From NCBI GenBank assembly GCA_019775845.1, contig JADQAV010000032.1, positions 310,001 to 374,000 on the forward strand: a stretch of 64,000 bases of DNA. The letters are read 5' to 3'. The position numbers and the translations under genes were made by a program. The DNA is from Myrmaecium sp. VS I D KN 1 (lineage: Eukaryota; Ascomycota; Dothideomycetes; Valsariales; Valsariaceae). This document shows positions 46,028 through 56,948 of the stretch, piece by piece; position 1 is the first letter of the stretch; each line of letters begins with the position of its first letter. Below the pieces are notes generated by a model that saw only the letters and a list, made by a program, of their open reading frames with translations, ran no database searches and had not been told where the DNA came from.

Positions 46028-46592
46028 CTAAAGAAATCCACTCACCAAAAAAACCTGATAAAACCGCATCCTCACGTTCTCCGCGTCTTTCGTTAAATTC
46101 GCCCTCGCCGCCCAATCCACCTCTCTCCTCTCCCCAGTCTTCAGCTCATACGCCACCACTCCATAAACCATCACCTCATCCACACCCATCCCGCTACCGA
46201 AGGGAAACACCTTGACCGGCCGATGGGACCGCGAAGCCACGTGCTCCCACATGCCTTCCCTCAGGGCCAGGATCTCTGGTCGTAGGAGTCAACTACCAAA
46301 GATATCCGCACCGTTGAAGAAGGTGCGAAGGAAGAAAGGGACAGATGCGAAGACAAAGCAGGAGAAAAATAAAAGCAATGCACGACTCACCTCGCCGCCC
46401 AACGGCCTTCTTCAACGCCATAACCAACGTCGCATCGTCCGTGAAATAATTCGCGTACGCGTCGTGATCTCCCGGACGATCGCTCTGGGCGTAGAAATCC
46501 GCGAGGAAGCGGCGATATGTGGGATCGAACAGCGCATCCGGAGGATACTCCGAGATGTATTGTTGCGGGGCGGTACTGGTTATGGTGGTCAT
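46028..46592 (-). CDS. NTF2/SnoaL-like small protein, two exons
   Basis: Exons 46391-46592 and 46028-46275 encode 149 residues with a 115-base intron (GTGAGT to CAG). The layout is that of the cone-shaped NTF2-like fold: an N-terminal helix (DPTYRRFLADFYAQSD), a DHDAYANYFTDDATLVM segment, a GRRGEILALREGMWEHV helix and then beta strands (VKVFPFG, DEVMVYGVVAYEL, REVDWAARANL, RMRFYQVF). SnoaL-like proteins include polyketide cyclases, isomerases and many small fungal proteins of unknown role. No dedicated partner gene is next to it. The end is slightly uncertain: a GTGAGT lies just before the stop, so a third exon may replace the last few residues, but no clear acceptor was found. Confidence 0.8.
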
Positions 46593-47229
46593 GGTGGTAC
46601 TGTTGGTAGTGATGGAAACGGAGGAAGGAAACCAAGTGAAGTAAGGGATGCGAAGGGAGCAGGGAGAAGGCAAGGACGATTGAGTGCTACATATGTAATA
46701 GTAGTTGACCCATATCGAGGGACGCACTGTTGACGTTGATGATGGGCGAAGCGGTCGTTGGGTTAAGGTTATGATTCAGCAAATCGACGTCCGCTGCAGC
46801 CCGCCGTGCCGGCAGTCCGGTGCGGAGTGCGGCGGGTTTTTCACCGTGCGCTATCCGACGCCGACGATGCCTCATAAGCCCAAGATTTCTGAATCGCACC
46901 AGTAAAAAGTGATGATTATCCCAGTTTCATTCGGAGTTCCAATAATAAACCCATTTCGGCTCCTTATGTAGAAGCCCTATAGACAGATACCATTGGGAAT
47001 AAATTTCATTGTGCATTCATTCCTCGAGGGCTCACAGAAATACAGAGGTAAGTGCGTACAGTAAAGCCCATGCTTCTGCTCCATTCCACGGCACGGGAAA
47101 CACTCCAACAAACAGACTAATCTCGCCGCATCACCTTTATTCTTCTCTTGCGATAATGCCAACACCCATCCACTGGCAAAGTGCCATATCCACACTCGCC
47201 AATCAACACCGCAAAGTTCCTGCTCCATT

Positions 47230-47460
47230 TCCGGGATCCAGTCTTCCAGGGGGATGTCCAAGGGGTCCAGGGGGTTCCAATATCCAGTGAGCCGGCCATC
47301 CAAGTCCAGAGGAGTCCAGGGAGTCCAGTCATCCAGGTCCAAGGGGGTCCAGTCATCCAGGTCCATGGAGGTCCAGGGAGGTCCAGGGAGGTCCAGTAAG
47401 ATCATCCAGGTCCAGTAAAATCCTGTAACCAGTGATCCAAGTCCAGGAATCCAGTCAGTC
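47230..47460. repeat. GTCCAG-core minisatellite
   Basis: Many imperfect copies of a short GGTCCAG/ATCCAG/GTCCAAG unit; the clearest part is GGAGGTCCAGGGAGGTCCAG around 47366-47396. The same core recurs at about 50880-50995, on the far side of the neighbouring ORF. Confidence 0.85.
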
Positions 47461-47824
47461 GAACAAATTCCCTCGAATTCCTCCCGCTATTCCCATCATG
47501 AGCTACAACGGAGGCTGCGCAGATTCCCCCGTTGCAGCTCCAGGCTCCTGATACCACCGCGGAAGGAAAGAAAGTGAGAAGGAAAAGGAATGGGGGAGAG
47601 AAGGGGGGAGGGAAAGAAGAGTCAAACCCAGGAAGGGCTGCTCAGGGAGCCTATCCCCTAAGCAGCCCTGTTGACCCGAGATCAAAGAAGAGGTAAGCAG
47701 TTTCAGTCAGAGTTGTTTTCGGGAGGAAACTTACCGACGAAGAGATGTCCAAGTCTCCGCAACCTCCGATCACCCATGGTCCGTCCCGCCGTCTTCCTCC
47801 CGGTTGAGTGGTCATCTACCTATG

Positions 47825-47985
47825 CTATATAAAGTATCTAAGCCGCCTAAGCTATCCAAGCTACCCAGGCTACCTAAGCTACCTGAGCTACCTGAGCTAC
47901 CTAAGCTACCTAAGCTACCTAAGCTACCTAAGCTATCTACATATACAAACCATCTGCGCTATCTAAGCTACCTAAACTACCTAAA
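47825..47985. repeat. 9-base tandem repeat CTAAGCTAC
   Basis: About fifteen imperfect head-to-tail copies of CTAAGCTAC, with variants such as CTGAGCTAC and CTAAGCTAT. Because the unit is three codons long, one plus-strand frame (47804-47989) stays open and would encode a Lys-Leu-Pro repeat; there is no independent sign that it is a gene. Confidence 0.9.
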
Positions 47986-48247
47986 TTAGCAAAAGCAAAA
48001 GAGTACCGTTGGAGAATTGGAGAAAGGAGTCTCTATTCCAAAAATTAGCTTGTCGGTAAAGCGTGGAAGAGGGAGCCGTAGGTGTTTTGGAGGAGGAAAC
48101 CGTAAAATAGTCATAGGTAGACGTCGTAGGTCGGTCGGAAAAGGAAGGTCGGCAGAGGAAACCGTAGGACAGTCGGGAGAGAAGAACTAAAGGTAAGCTG
48201 TATGATAGAACACCATCATCTCAGGAATTGTGTAGGAGACTTGCCTC

Positions 48248-48510
48248 ATAGGTTATAGGTCGTCGCTAGCATAAAAGAGAGGCGTCACAGGTTCTAGGTC
48301 GTCGAGAAGGGAACGAAGCGCCATAGGATCGAGGTCATAGGGTCGTGAGAAAGGAAAAAGCCGTCGTAGGATCGAGGTCATAGAATTGTAAAAAGGAGAA
48401 AGCGGTCATAGGATCTAGGTCGTAAGGTCGTAAGGTCGTAAGGTCGTAAGGTCGTAAGGTCGTAAGGTCGTAGCAAAGAAGTGCTCGTCGTTGTAGGATC
48501 TAGGTCGTGA
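48248..48510. repeat. Interspersed ~16-base repeat TAGGATCTAGGTCGT at ~40-base spacing
   Basis: Six imperfect copies begin near 48248, 48287, 48322, 48365, 48407 and 48492. They are separated mostly by purine-rich spacers (AAGGAGAAAG type). Spacing is about 36-43 bases except before the last, where an 8-base GTCGTAAG array is inserted. Confidence 0.7.
48419..48472. repeat. 8-base tandem repeat GTCGTAAG
   Basis: Nearly seven perfect copies of GTCGTAAG embedded in the interspersed-repeat block. It appears to be a local expansion of the end of the TAGGATCTAGGTCGTAAG repeat. Confidence 0.9.
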
Positions 48511-48607
48511 GTCTGCAGAGTCGTAAAGCAATCGGTGATAAACAAGACCGTGCATCTAGGGTATAGAGCAAGTAAACAAAGCGTCGGGAAACAATAAACA
48601 TCTGGAA

Positions 48608-48672
48608 AAAAAGAAGAAGAAGAAGAAGAAGAAGAAGAAGAAGAACAAGAAGAAGAACAAGAAGAAGAAGAG
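48608..48672. repeat. AAG triplet microsatellite
   Basis: A long AAG run with two AAC interruptions, strictly purine-rich. It lies immediately beyond the interspersed repeats and is not in a supported gene. Confidence 0.9.
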
Positions 48673-49286
48673 TGAGTAACAAAAGTACAAAACGCTGCTA
48701 AGGCAAGGGTCACGAAGATCGAGGAGCGGCCGCTAAACTGTAAATCCTAATATCGAGCTGTTCTTGTCAGTCCTTTACATAGTACCAAAGGCTGGGTGAT
48801 TGGTGGAGGGAGGGCTTGGTTGGGGGAAGGGGGCGGAAAGAAAAAGAGAGAAGACAGTCCTGCCGTAAGAGTCCACTAGGTGAGTCGCAGGAGTTGTTTC
48901 GCAGAGGTGAAGGCGATTTCACTGCCGGCCGAGAGGTATTGCGATTCCAGAAACAAAAGGCTGAGCCACGGTGCGGTCCCACTTTCCGATTGTTGTTTGC
49001 GTTGATGGTGCTGGATCTTACCAAAAGTGCTCGGAGGGAAATCGATGACAAGATGGAAGAATGTCGACGGTGAGGTCCCTAACAGATTAGCAGAACAAAT
49101 CCCAGTACAGCACTCACGAGCTACGGTGTAGTCCCGATGAAGGTGCCTTCAAGATCTGGTCAAAATTCGTTGGCTGGGTCGTTGCCATCGGTCGAAGGGC
49201 GTCGAGAATCGGTCGGATCGGTACGAAACAAAACTCCTCGCTCTTGTTGGTGACGTTCAATCGATCCGCGCGTGCTTGTCCGTAGC

Positions 49287-50756
49287 TTAACAGATCGAAC
49301 GTGTTTCGCTCCACTTCGTCTTGCCGCGATCGCGAATCGAATCTTTCCCATCCCAACTCCTAGTTCTCTTTAGCCGACCATTCTTCACCTCTTTCACAAA
49401 CCTTTGAGCCCTGTCATTCCCCATCTGGTCTCTTCCCTCTTCCACGAAATCGTCCAAGATGTTGCCGAGGGGAATAAGCCGCTTCCAGTCCCGAATTCCC
49501 TGTGAGATCCAGAAATAAATTCCCAATCGAACAGGTCCGGACTTGAATTTGTTGGCAATCCTCCGTTCTTCCGGCTTGTGTTGGACGTTGAGGTAGTCGA
49601 GGTAGTGCTTGGGTAGCCATCCAGGAGGGCGCGTGTCGGCTGGAGGGAGTTCGGTAACGTCGGTATAATCGAGAGGCCTACATCCCCTGCGGTTAGTGAT
49701 CAGTTGTTCCCGTTCTTCTGTTAGACGCAGCAAGTCCTCTGTCATGGTGAATTGGCTAATGTCACCATTCAATTCCCGCCCGCCGCCCGGTGAAGTTGAA
49801 ACCCATTGATGCACCCACTTGTCCGACTCTTCCTCCAGCCAATCCGCAAAATCCTCAAAGTGCTCTTCCAGCCCCAGCCTTTCCGCCGTCTCCTTCCTCC
49901 ACCCAGCGCCGAACCCTCGCTCCGCCGGAGCCTGCTCCTCCACCGCATCGAAAAACAAATCCTCCTCGGCGTCATAGAACACCTCCTCTCTCTCGTCGTC
50001 CTCCTCTTCTTCAACCTCCTCTTCAATCGTGGGCATCCAATGGTCTACCCAGATTTCTCTCGCCTCCCGGTCCCATTCCCGCCACACCATCTGAATGTAC
50101 CTCCGCTCATCCAGTTGAAACCTCCTCAACCTCTTGTCCCGCTTCTCCGCCTTCATCAACTTACGAAGTGCCTCCTGATACTCCGGACCCTGCCCGGTCT
50201 CCAGGAAGTACTGTTGCTCCGCCGGGTCAGGCACTCCCCACTCCGCCGGCTCCCAACTGTCCTCCCATATCGGCGGCTCCCCCCTCAGTCTTGACACTAG
50301 GCGCTTCGTCCGCACCCATTTCCCGGATTCGAATTGTCGACGTTCGTAGCGTAGCGTCTGACGGCGGCGGCGGTACCGGTTCTTGTTCTTATACTTGAGG
50401 GTTAACCCCCAACTTCCGGCTCGGAGCGCTATCGGCGTTAGCTTCTTGACGACCCGGATTGCCTTTCGCTTGACCGGGTTGTTGCCGCTGATTCGGGGCC
50501 CTAAACGTGCTTTGTTAGGCTTGAGGAATTGCGGCAGAGTGTCGATCGCCGGCTCTGCCCATTTCGGCCACCACGTTTTCGAGGACGGTCCGTCGTAGTT
50601 CGGCCGCTTGGGGGGGTGGGGTTGGAGTCGTTGGGGGAGCTTCTTGAGGAGCGGTTGCACCCATCGCTGGTATCGGTGTTGAGGATGCGTGCCGGCGGCT
50701 TTCGCCTTTAGTCGGTCGTGGCGGACGCGGCGGTTGAAGGCGAGGAAAAGCGGCAT
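49287..50756 (-). CDS. Unrecognised 489-residue Arg/Trp/Glu-rich protein
   Basis: An uninterrupted frame from the ATG at 50756 (MPLFLAFNRRVRHD). The first 150 residues are very basic, with many Arg, Lys, Trp and Pro. The middle has a strongly acidic stretch (EEEVEEEEDDEREE), and the end is mixed-charge with Trp-rich motifs (PGWLPKHYLDYLN, IYFWISQGIRDWKRL). No signal peptide, membrane helix or known catalytic motif is visible, and I recognise no family. The even amino acid use and lack of stops over 1.5 kb argue for a real gene. The frame stays open upstream to 51083, but that part crosses a minisatellite and a GTGAGT...TAG pair (about 50770-50832) that looks like a leader intron, so the later ATG was chosen. 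Repeats with the same GTCCAG core lie on both sides. Confidence 0.6.
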   Translation of the reverse strand: MPLFLAFNRRVRHDRLKAKAAGTHPQHRYQRWVQPLLKKLPQRLQPHPPKRPNYDGPSSKTWWPKWAEPAIDTLPQFLKPNKARLGPRISGNNPVKRKAIRVVKKLTPIALRAGSWGLTLKYKNKNRYRRRRQTLRYERRQFESGKWVRTKRLVSRLRGEPPIWEDSWEPAEWGVPDPAEQQYFLETGQGPEYQEALRKLMKAEKRDKRLRRFQLDERRYIQMVWREWDREAREIWVDHWMPTIEEEVEEEEDDEREEVFYDAEEDLFFDAVEEQAPAERGFGAGWRKETAERLGLEEHFEDFADWLEEESDKWVHQWVSTSPGGGRELNGDISQFTMTEDLLRLTEEREQLITNRRGCRPLDYTDVTELPPADTRPPGWLPKHYLDYLNVQHKPEERRIANKFKSGPVRLGIYFWISQGIRDWKRLIPLGNILDDFVEEGRDQMGNDRAQRFVKEVKNGRLKRTRSWDGKDSIRDRGKTKWSETRSIC

Positions 50757-51699
50757 GGTGTGAGGAGGAAATTGACTAGAAGATATCAGCAGTATATAAG
50801 ATGATCTTGAAGTGGGGCAAGAACGGAACTCACGAGGTTGAGGAGGAGGATGCGTGAATTGGCTCAAGTGCAGTGCTTGAGGTGAGGTCCAGGAGGTGTC
50901 CGGTCCTGTCCAGATCCAAGTCCAGTCCAGGTGTCCAAGGATCCAAAGGGGCAATCCAGAGTCCAGTATCCAGCGTCCAGAAATGTCCAAGAGGCCACAA
51001 GGTCCGAGGAGGGTTGACTGCAAAAAGCACTTGGCGCACGAAACTCGAAGATCTTGACAGCGGTTCGTAATGGAAGTTTGCAATGAGGAGGAAAAGAGGC
51101 GAAGAGGGAGGCCCGGTATATGAAGAGGACGCTTGGGGATGCCATAGTTCGCTTTGGCGTGACTTATGGCACATTGCTTTGTTTACTCAGGGCATCATAC
51201 TCCGGAGAGCCTGTAGGAAAATGAGTTCGTGTAGATGATATGGAGTCAGAAATCTGTTTACCGGACGAATGAGACGTTCGAGACGAGTTCGCCATCCGAA
51301 GGAACCTGGGCAGGCCCTGTTTTCCTTATATCGATCCCGCTTTCATCCAAGTCAAAAGACCGACAACTTGCCGATCAGTACGGCGGACAAACTCGTAGTG
51401 CGTTGTAAACAGAGGTCGCCATGGTAGCAATGCATTGGAGGTGGAAAAGGTTCGAAGTACTGGAGGTTTTGGGGGGCGAGATAGTAGTACCTCTGTGCAG
51501 TGGGCATGACGGTACGCGAGAAGGGAAAGGGAAGGAGCGACGCGTTATCACAGCAACGCTGCCACGCAATCTTGGAAGACCAAACAGTTATGAGAACAAT
51601 ATATATGTACGTAATGAAGACGCAATTGCAATTCATACATTCAGCTCATACATTGAAGTTTCTTGCTCTTATACCTACATTGGGACATACCGGTAAGCC
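50757..51699. other. Intergenic region with minisatellite
   Basis: Probable promoter and leader of the 489-residue ORF, plus the 3' flank of the glutaminase-type gene. A GTCCAG-core repeat fills about 50880-50995. Nothing else is recognised. Confidence 0.5.
50880..50995. repeat. GTCCAG-core minisatellite, second array
   Basis: About ten imperfect copies of GTCCAG, ATCCAAG or GTCCAAGG. Same core and orientation as the array at 47230-47460, with the orphan ORF between the two. Confidence 0.8.
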
Positions 51700-54467
51700 T
51701 TAAGCCTCCTCATCAGCATCCAAGAAAGCCAACCCCTCTTTAGCAAGGCCTCCGCACGCCCTCTCAAGAGTAAGAAACGCGAAATGTCCACCAACTACGG
51801 GGCGGGCGAAGAAGTTTGGTCCCGGGAATCCGCCATCACCCTCGGTCTCGTAGAGGTCCGTAAAAGGCCGGTCGGTCACGGTCTCATTAAGCCACAACGC
51901 GACGCGGTCCAGGATCTCCGATCGCGTTCTCTTGCTAGAGACTGCAGCAGCCTCGAATTCCCAGTCTGATTTGGCATACAAGTGACGCCCATCCAGAGGA
52001 AGGCCATACTTTTGCATGACAGCATGGTACCAGTCGGACTGAATTTTATAAATATGCGACGGGATGAAATCCTTCGTAATCGGTTTGCGTGGCTTGTGAA
52101 GCTTCAGCGGCTGCTGATCACCTTGACTGTGTACGAATGACCGTGACGATGCAGGAAGCGAGCTGTTCGTAATCGACGGATGAAAGCAAAGGACTGCATC
52201 GGCGTAGAGTGAATATAGTGTCGTCCAACTGCCATACCAGTCGTATGCAAGTTTGGCGTGCGATCCATCCCGCGAGATGCCGTACTCTTGCCATTTCTCA
52301 ATGTACGTGTCCGAAACATTCTATATCATCGTTAGCACATCTTCGATGGTGAGGCAATGCAATGGATCCGGGTTACCTTATAGTACTTCACATCATCATC
52401 CTTGCCGAGAACCTCTGCGAGCTGGCTCATGGCTTTGATACCAATTATACCCTTCAGAGCCAAGTTCGTCTGCAAAGCAAGCCATCCGGCAAAATCATCC
52501 GTTGACACTGCGTCAAAGTCAGTACCATAGTATCTCCTGGCTCACGATGCGCAGGTTACGTACGCTGGTTATGAGGTTCAAGACTGAATTCCACCAGATA
52601 GCCCGTCCACTGCTTCCAGAGCCGGTAGCTCTTTTCAAGCCACTTCTGGGCCTGCTTCGCACCTTTACCACCACCACCCCAGCTGTCATCGATATCCGCG
52701 ATACCGTCATGTTCGCCCAGAGCAGTGAGAGCAAACGGGCTGTCCGACTCGGAGAACGCGTTGTAATTGTTGTTTCCGATGGTCGACCAAATGCTCTGAG
52801 CATCCTCACTGGTTTCATAGCTCATCGCGTTGACCAGGGCGAGTCCCATGATGAGCATGTCTCCGCACTCCTCGACGGGCATGTATTCATCCCTGCCATC
52901 GGCGTGGCCCGTCTCATTAGGGAAATGTGTACCCAAATCGTGCATCGAGTACGTGTTCGGATACTGACCGCTGAGCTGGTGTTCGATGAGGGGTTCGAGC
53001 AAGTAAACAAGCCACCTCGGGTTCGTGTAGAGGAAGAATGGGAAAGCCGGGAAAATAACGTCCACAGTCTGGCAGTTGCCGTTGGAAGATATCTCCTTCA
53101 GAAAGAGCAACGGATTTTCCGGTGTCCCAGAAAAGCTGGTAGCGCCCATAGCTTGGCGAGCAGAAAGTGCAACGATGTCCACGTAGCTGTCAGATCCGGA
53201 CTCGTAGGCATCGATGGCGAGCTGGTTCGAGTAGTTGGCCGCTAGAGCTCCTGCATTGGCAGCGTCCAGGTAGTGGTAAGTAATCAGCTTCTCTTCGGAC
53301 AGGAACCATGACTTCCACAAGGGTCGCATGTGAGTCAAGCCTCTAGCTGAAGCATACTGCACGACTGGATCCTGGATATGCGCAATTGTGAATAGAACAT
53401 GGCCCGTGGCGGTTGGTTCCGAGCTAGCAGTATCAGACGCGTTGGTGGAAAGCTTGAACGACTTTGCAAAAGCAAACACGGGTTCCCGATCCATAATCCC
53501 GCGGAAAGAGCCATCGAGTTGGTCTCCAAGCGTACCCGTCCGGGCAAATTCCTGGCGAAGGACAGCAGAAGTGCCGCACTCGTGTCTGGCATCCGCGGGG
53601 CCCGTAAAATGCAGCTGACCCCATTCCGCACGGTCACGAAACTCGGTATAAAGCTCCTCATTCTCCCTCTTGACCTTCCACGTCTTTAGAAATGGTTGTC
53701 CGAACTTCGAGGAAGTTTCCGACAGCTCCCAGACGATCTTGTTGCCCCGATTGCCGCTCACCCAAAGCCCGTTCACATCAATGTAGATATCGACATCGAA
53801 TGACCCCTTGACATGCGCCGTAACATACGCTGCAGGTATGGATTGGCGAAGTGTCGAGGTTGGCGTGATAGGCGAGAGGAATGACAGAACAATCTCGAGA
53901 GGCTCGGCATTCGGAAGAGACGGAGGAGCGGGAATCTCATAAGTCAGGTTGGTGACGGAGGCATCGTACTTTGCGCCTTGATAGATGGGTAAGGAGACAT
54001 TATAACTGCGACTTTGTGAGATGGAGGCAGCTCTGGTTCATCAGGGTCCACACCTACCCATCTCCGTGGCCTCCAGCGGCGAGAGAGTCCTGGGGTCTTC
54101 CTAGCAGCGGATATACGGTGTTGGTTTCTGGAACCGACGCTAGAACCGAGAAACCGATCTTCAAGTAGATCGAGAGGTTAGCGAAATGCGATGCCCAGAT
54201 GGGACTTGTGACGACAGCCGAGGTCGACCACCATGCCGACCGAGTTTCGAAGACAGCAATGGCGCCATGGAAGCTGGACTATACCTCTTGGCCAGTGTAG
54301 AAGATCGGCCATTTGCTCCACGGCACATCTCTAGCATTCGGTAGCCACGTGCTGAGGTATGGATTGCGCACGATGAGCGGCAGGACAGGGGGAGTGAGGG
54401 TGGAAGCGTCCACGGCACTTGCCAGCAGCGCCGTGGCCGCAGCCGCGACCAGAGCGAACTGGCGCAT
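51700..54467 (-). CDS. Secreted glutaminase A-type enzyme (DUF5127/DUF4965/DUF1793), five exons
   Basis: Exons 54285-54467, 54058-54158, 52564-54005, 52377-52507 and 51700-52320 give 825 residues with agreeing phases. A signal peptide (MRQFALVAAAATALLASAVDA) leads to the family's N-terminal phrase PLIVRNPYLSTWLPNA, then FSVLASVPETNTVYPLLGRP, SLPIYQGAKYDAS, a WGQLHF segment, ARQAMGATSF and GTHFPNETGH. The C-terminal block is DRVALWLNETVTDRPFTDLYET, then FFARPVVGGHFAFLTLE. These are hallmarks of fungal secreted glutaminases of the GtaA type, which release ammonia from glutamine outside the cell; many paralogues are untested. The first intron (54159-54284) has weak ends (GTATAG, AAG), is a multiple of three and contains one in-frame TAG, so that junction is the least certain. 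The protein is longer than classical GtaA enzymes (about 690 residues). Confidence 0.88.
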
Positions 54468-54921
54468 AGCGAGAGATCTAGAGAAGTAACAATATGACAG
54501 GCCTACACGAGAGGAGGAAGGATCCCGGGTCTAGATGAAACGCTTCAGTAACGCACACATACAGATCTATGAAGGAGGGAGAAAGGGATGAGATGGGATC
54601 TGGTGCGAGGTCATGGAAGCTCGGTAGGGCTGCGCGGCTCCACAATTGCGGGGAAGCTGCAAGCTCCTGAAACCGGCTTAGCTTCTCCACCCCACCGGCT
54701 GTTCCTGCATTTCGTCATTCGGGGACCAGGCACGCTGGTTTTCATGAGGATTCGATTATTCCCGCTGCCAACGCTACGCAACACATTCCTGAGAAAAGTC
54801 GCAGTATAGCGGCCGCAATATGAGAAGTGACAATTGACGGTATTTTAGGATCTTGAACTCTGAAATCCAGATGATCTCATTTTCACATATAAAGTAAACG
54901 CACAGAGAAAGATAGAAAGGT
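54468..54921. other. Short spacer upstream of the glutaminase-type gene
   Basis: Between the 3' end of the next minus-strand gene and the start of the glutaminase-type gene. No gene or strong motif is seen; it presumably holds the promoter. Confidence 0.5.
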
Positions 54922-56083
54922 TCACGGACCCTTACCCAGACCAGCCATCCGGCCAAACAACGACTTGAAGTCCTTCCCTGGTTTCTTCTCCGGATCCCCC
55001 AGCTCGCTATCCTGCGGAGGCACCGCCGGCAACGGCTTTTCAGATATCGAAGACGACAGCGAGGAAGATCTAGGAGGGAAGCGGCTGGAGGGAGAGAACG
55101 GCACAACAGGCTCGTCGTCGTCTTCATACTCGTCGTCGTAGACCGCTTCCACGCCATCATCCTCATACTCAGGCAGCTCATCTTCTGTTTCATCCTGCGG
55201 CGGCTCGGTGAGTTGCGGGGAGAGATGCTTTTCCAACGAAAAGGGCTCCGAGAGATCCGTTGAGTTGGTATGTTCAGTGCCCAAAGAGATATTAGACGTC
55301 GATTCCACGAACTCGTCCTCGAAATCAGAGGGCTCGTCTCCCTCCGGCTCCTGGAGCTCGATGGGCTGTGGGATATCATATCCAAGCTCCTTCAACTGTT
55401 TCTCCGTCCGATAATACCACCGGAAGGTGGCATGAGGCTTATCCTTAGGGTCGATCAAAGCATGTCTGTAGAAGCGCTTCGGCACGTCGAGAGCAGGCCC
55501 TCCGTACGTCAACTTCACGCCACTTCCACCAGTCATCGCGCACGGTTCCAGCTCTCGTGTGATCCTCTGCCTTGCGCGCACTCTGAACACTTGGACCTCC
55601 AGGACACCTTCCTCGGATCGAGACTTGTCTAGCTCGTCATGTCCGCCGAAACGTAAGTAATGTCGTTGTGAGGATCCCTTAGACCGATCCGCGGCTTCGA
55701 ACAATCCGAACACGGTTTTCCCAGCGTAGTCGTCTTCGGCTCCGACAGACCATGTCATGCTCGGCACGCTATCGCAGAGCAGCTTGAATAGGTAGAACGG
55801 TGCAAGTGGGTGGCTTTCGTCGTGCGGTGCGCCTCGTGGCTCGGCTCGAATCAATCAGTGAGTATAACAACGTCATAAAAGGACTGGGGGACTTACGCCC
55901 GACATGATAATCAATCCAGAACTGCGCGTGCGGATGAGCTAGGCAGTATACTGCGGTGGTGTTTGTATGTCTATCATAGTGTTGAAGCGCGTCTGGAGGA
56001 CCGGGAAGGAACTCTTGGATCGCTGCGATGCCGTGCTGCGAGCACAACGTGATCCTGACGCCGGATGGCTCGTCGCGTGGCAT
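54922..56083 (-). CDS. Uncharacterised fungal protein with acidic tail (possibly DUF7918-like), two exons
   Basis: Exons 55897-56083 and 54922-55844 encode 369 residues; the 52-base intron runs from GTAAGT to GAG. The N-terminal 190 residues look folded: VRITLCSQHGIAAIQEF, TTAVYCLAHPHAQFWIDYHV, YLFKLLCDSVPSM, then GVLEVQVFRVRAR and TFRWYYRTEKQLKELGY. That layout recalls the fungal DUF7918 family, in which an extracellular-style beta domain ends in a YR[ST]xExLxxLG-like helix, but this is from memory and only suggestive. The C-terminal 170 residues are Glu/Asp/Ser-rich and likely disordered, ending in a basic LFGRMAGLGKGP motif. No signal peptide or membrane helix. Function unknown. Confidence 0.75.
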
Positions 56084-56948
56084 GGCTGCAGTGTGCGTCT
56101 ATACGGAGAAGCTGTTGCTGCAAAGGAAGGTCGACTGCTGAAAGAATAGCGCGATGCGCTGACATTTATTTGCGTTGGGACAAGTGAGAACGGGAACGGA
56201 TAACGGAAAGAGCGGAAAAACGGTTTTCATTCAGATACCCGAACCTGCTCTTTCCAGAAGCTTGCATGCCACGACCTGCCTGAGTGGACGGAGAACTCCC
56301 TCGACGGACTTGTACGACTACTACTCATTGAATAACGAATGAGACTGCAAGGGGGTTTATAGGAGGAAATTTGTGACTGGAACGAAAGACTTCACTTAGA
56401 CGATGCTTAACGGATCATATTGAACACGCTCATAGCGGACTGACGTGATAAGAAAGGAAAGAGTTAGATGGTAAAAAAAAGGACCCATGAAGAAACTGGG
56501 AGTCCGGGGCCAATGAGCAGTACATTCACGCGAGAGTCGTTGTCCACACCACAAGCCTTCACAGCTTCCGAGGACTGTAGACTGGCATGCTGAAGGAGCA
56601 TGCATGGAAGCAGAAGCAGTGAATTGCACCATATCACCCAGTTATCAAAACCGCACGATCGATGGTGCGGTGTTTCGCCTTGCCAGGAGAGAGAAAATAC
56701 TGTAAGTCCCGCCAGCTTGTTGTCAGTACAAGAAGCAGCTGGGCAAATTCCCGTCATCGATCTCGATGTTTGCAATTTTCCGTCTTGAGTCGCGATGTTG
56801 ATGCTCCGCCCCAGCCCAACCACAAGCGGCATGGTGTTGTTTGCTTGCCCACCCGGGCGTCCCGACGTCATCGTGTTTGCGCTCACGCTCGCCTTCCCTC
56901 GCGCAGCCTCAGCCACGACCACGACGACCATGCGTGCCTACACCACCA
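56084..56948. other. Divergent promoter region
   Basis: The 865 bases between two divergently transcribed genes. Short frames here are unsupported. No notable repeat. Confidence 0.5.

Larger units (their letters stand above)
46593..49286. other. Repeat-rich intergenic region
   Basis: No supported gene in 2.7 kb. It contains at least four different tandem or interspersed repeat families, listed separately, at 47230-47460, 47825-47985, 48248-48510 and 48608-48672. Repeats this dense occur nowhere else in the window. Confidence 0.6.

Noticed and set aside
48248-48510. CRISPR-like spaced repeats
   Set aside because: Eukaryotic context, degenerate repeats, spacers similar to one another and no cas genes.
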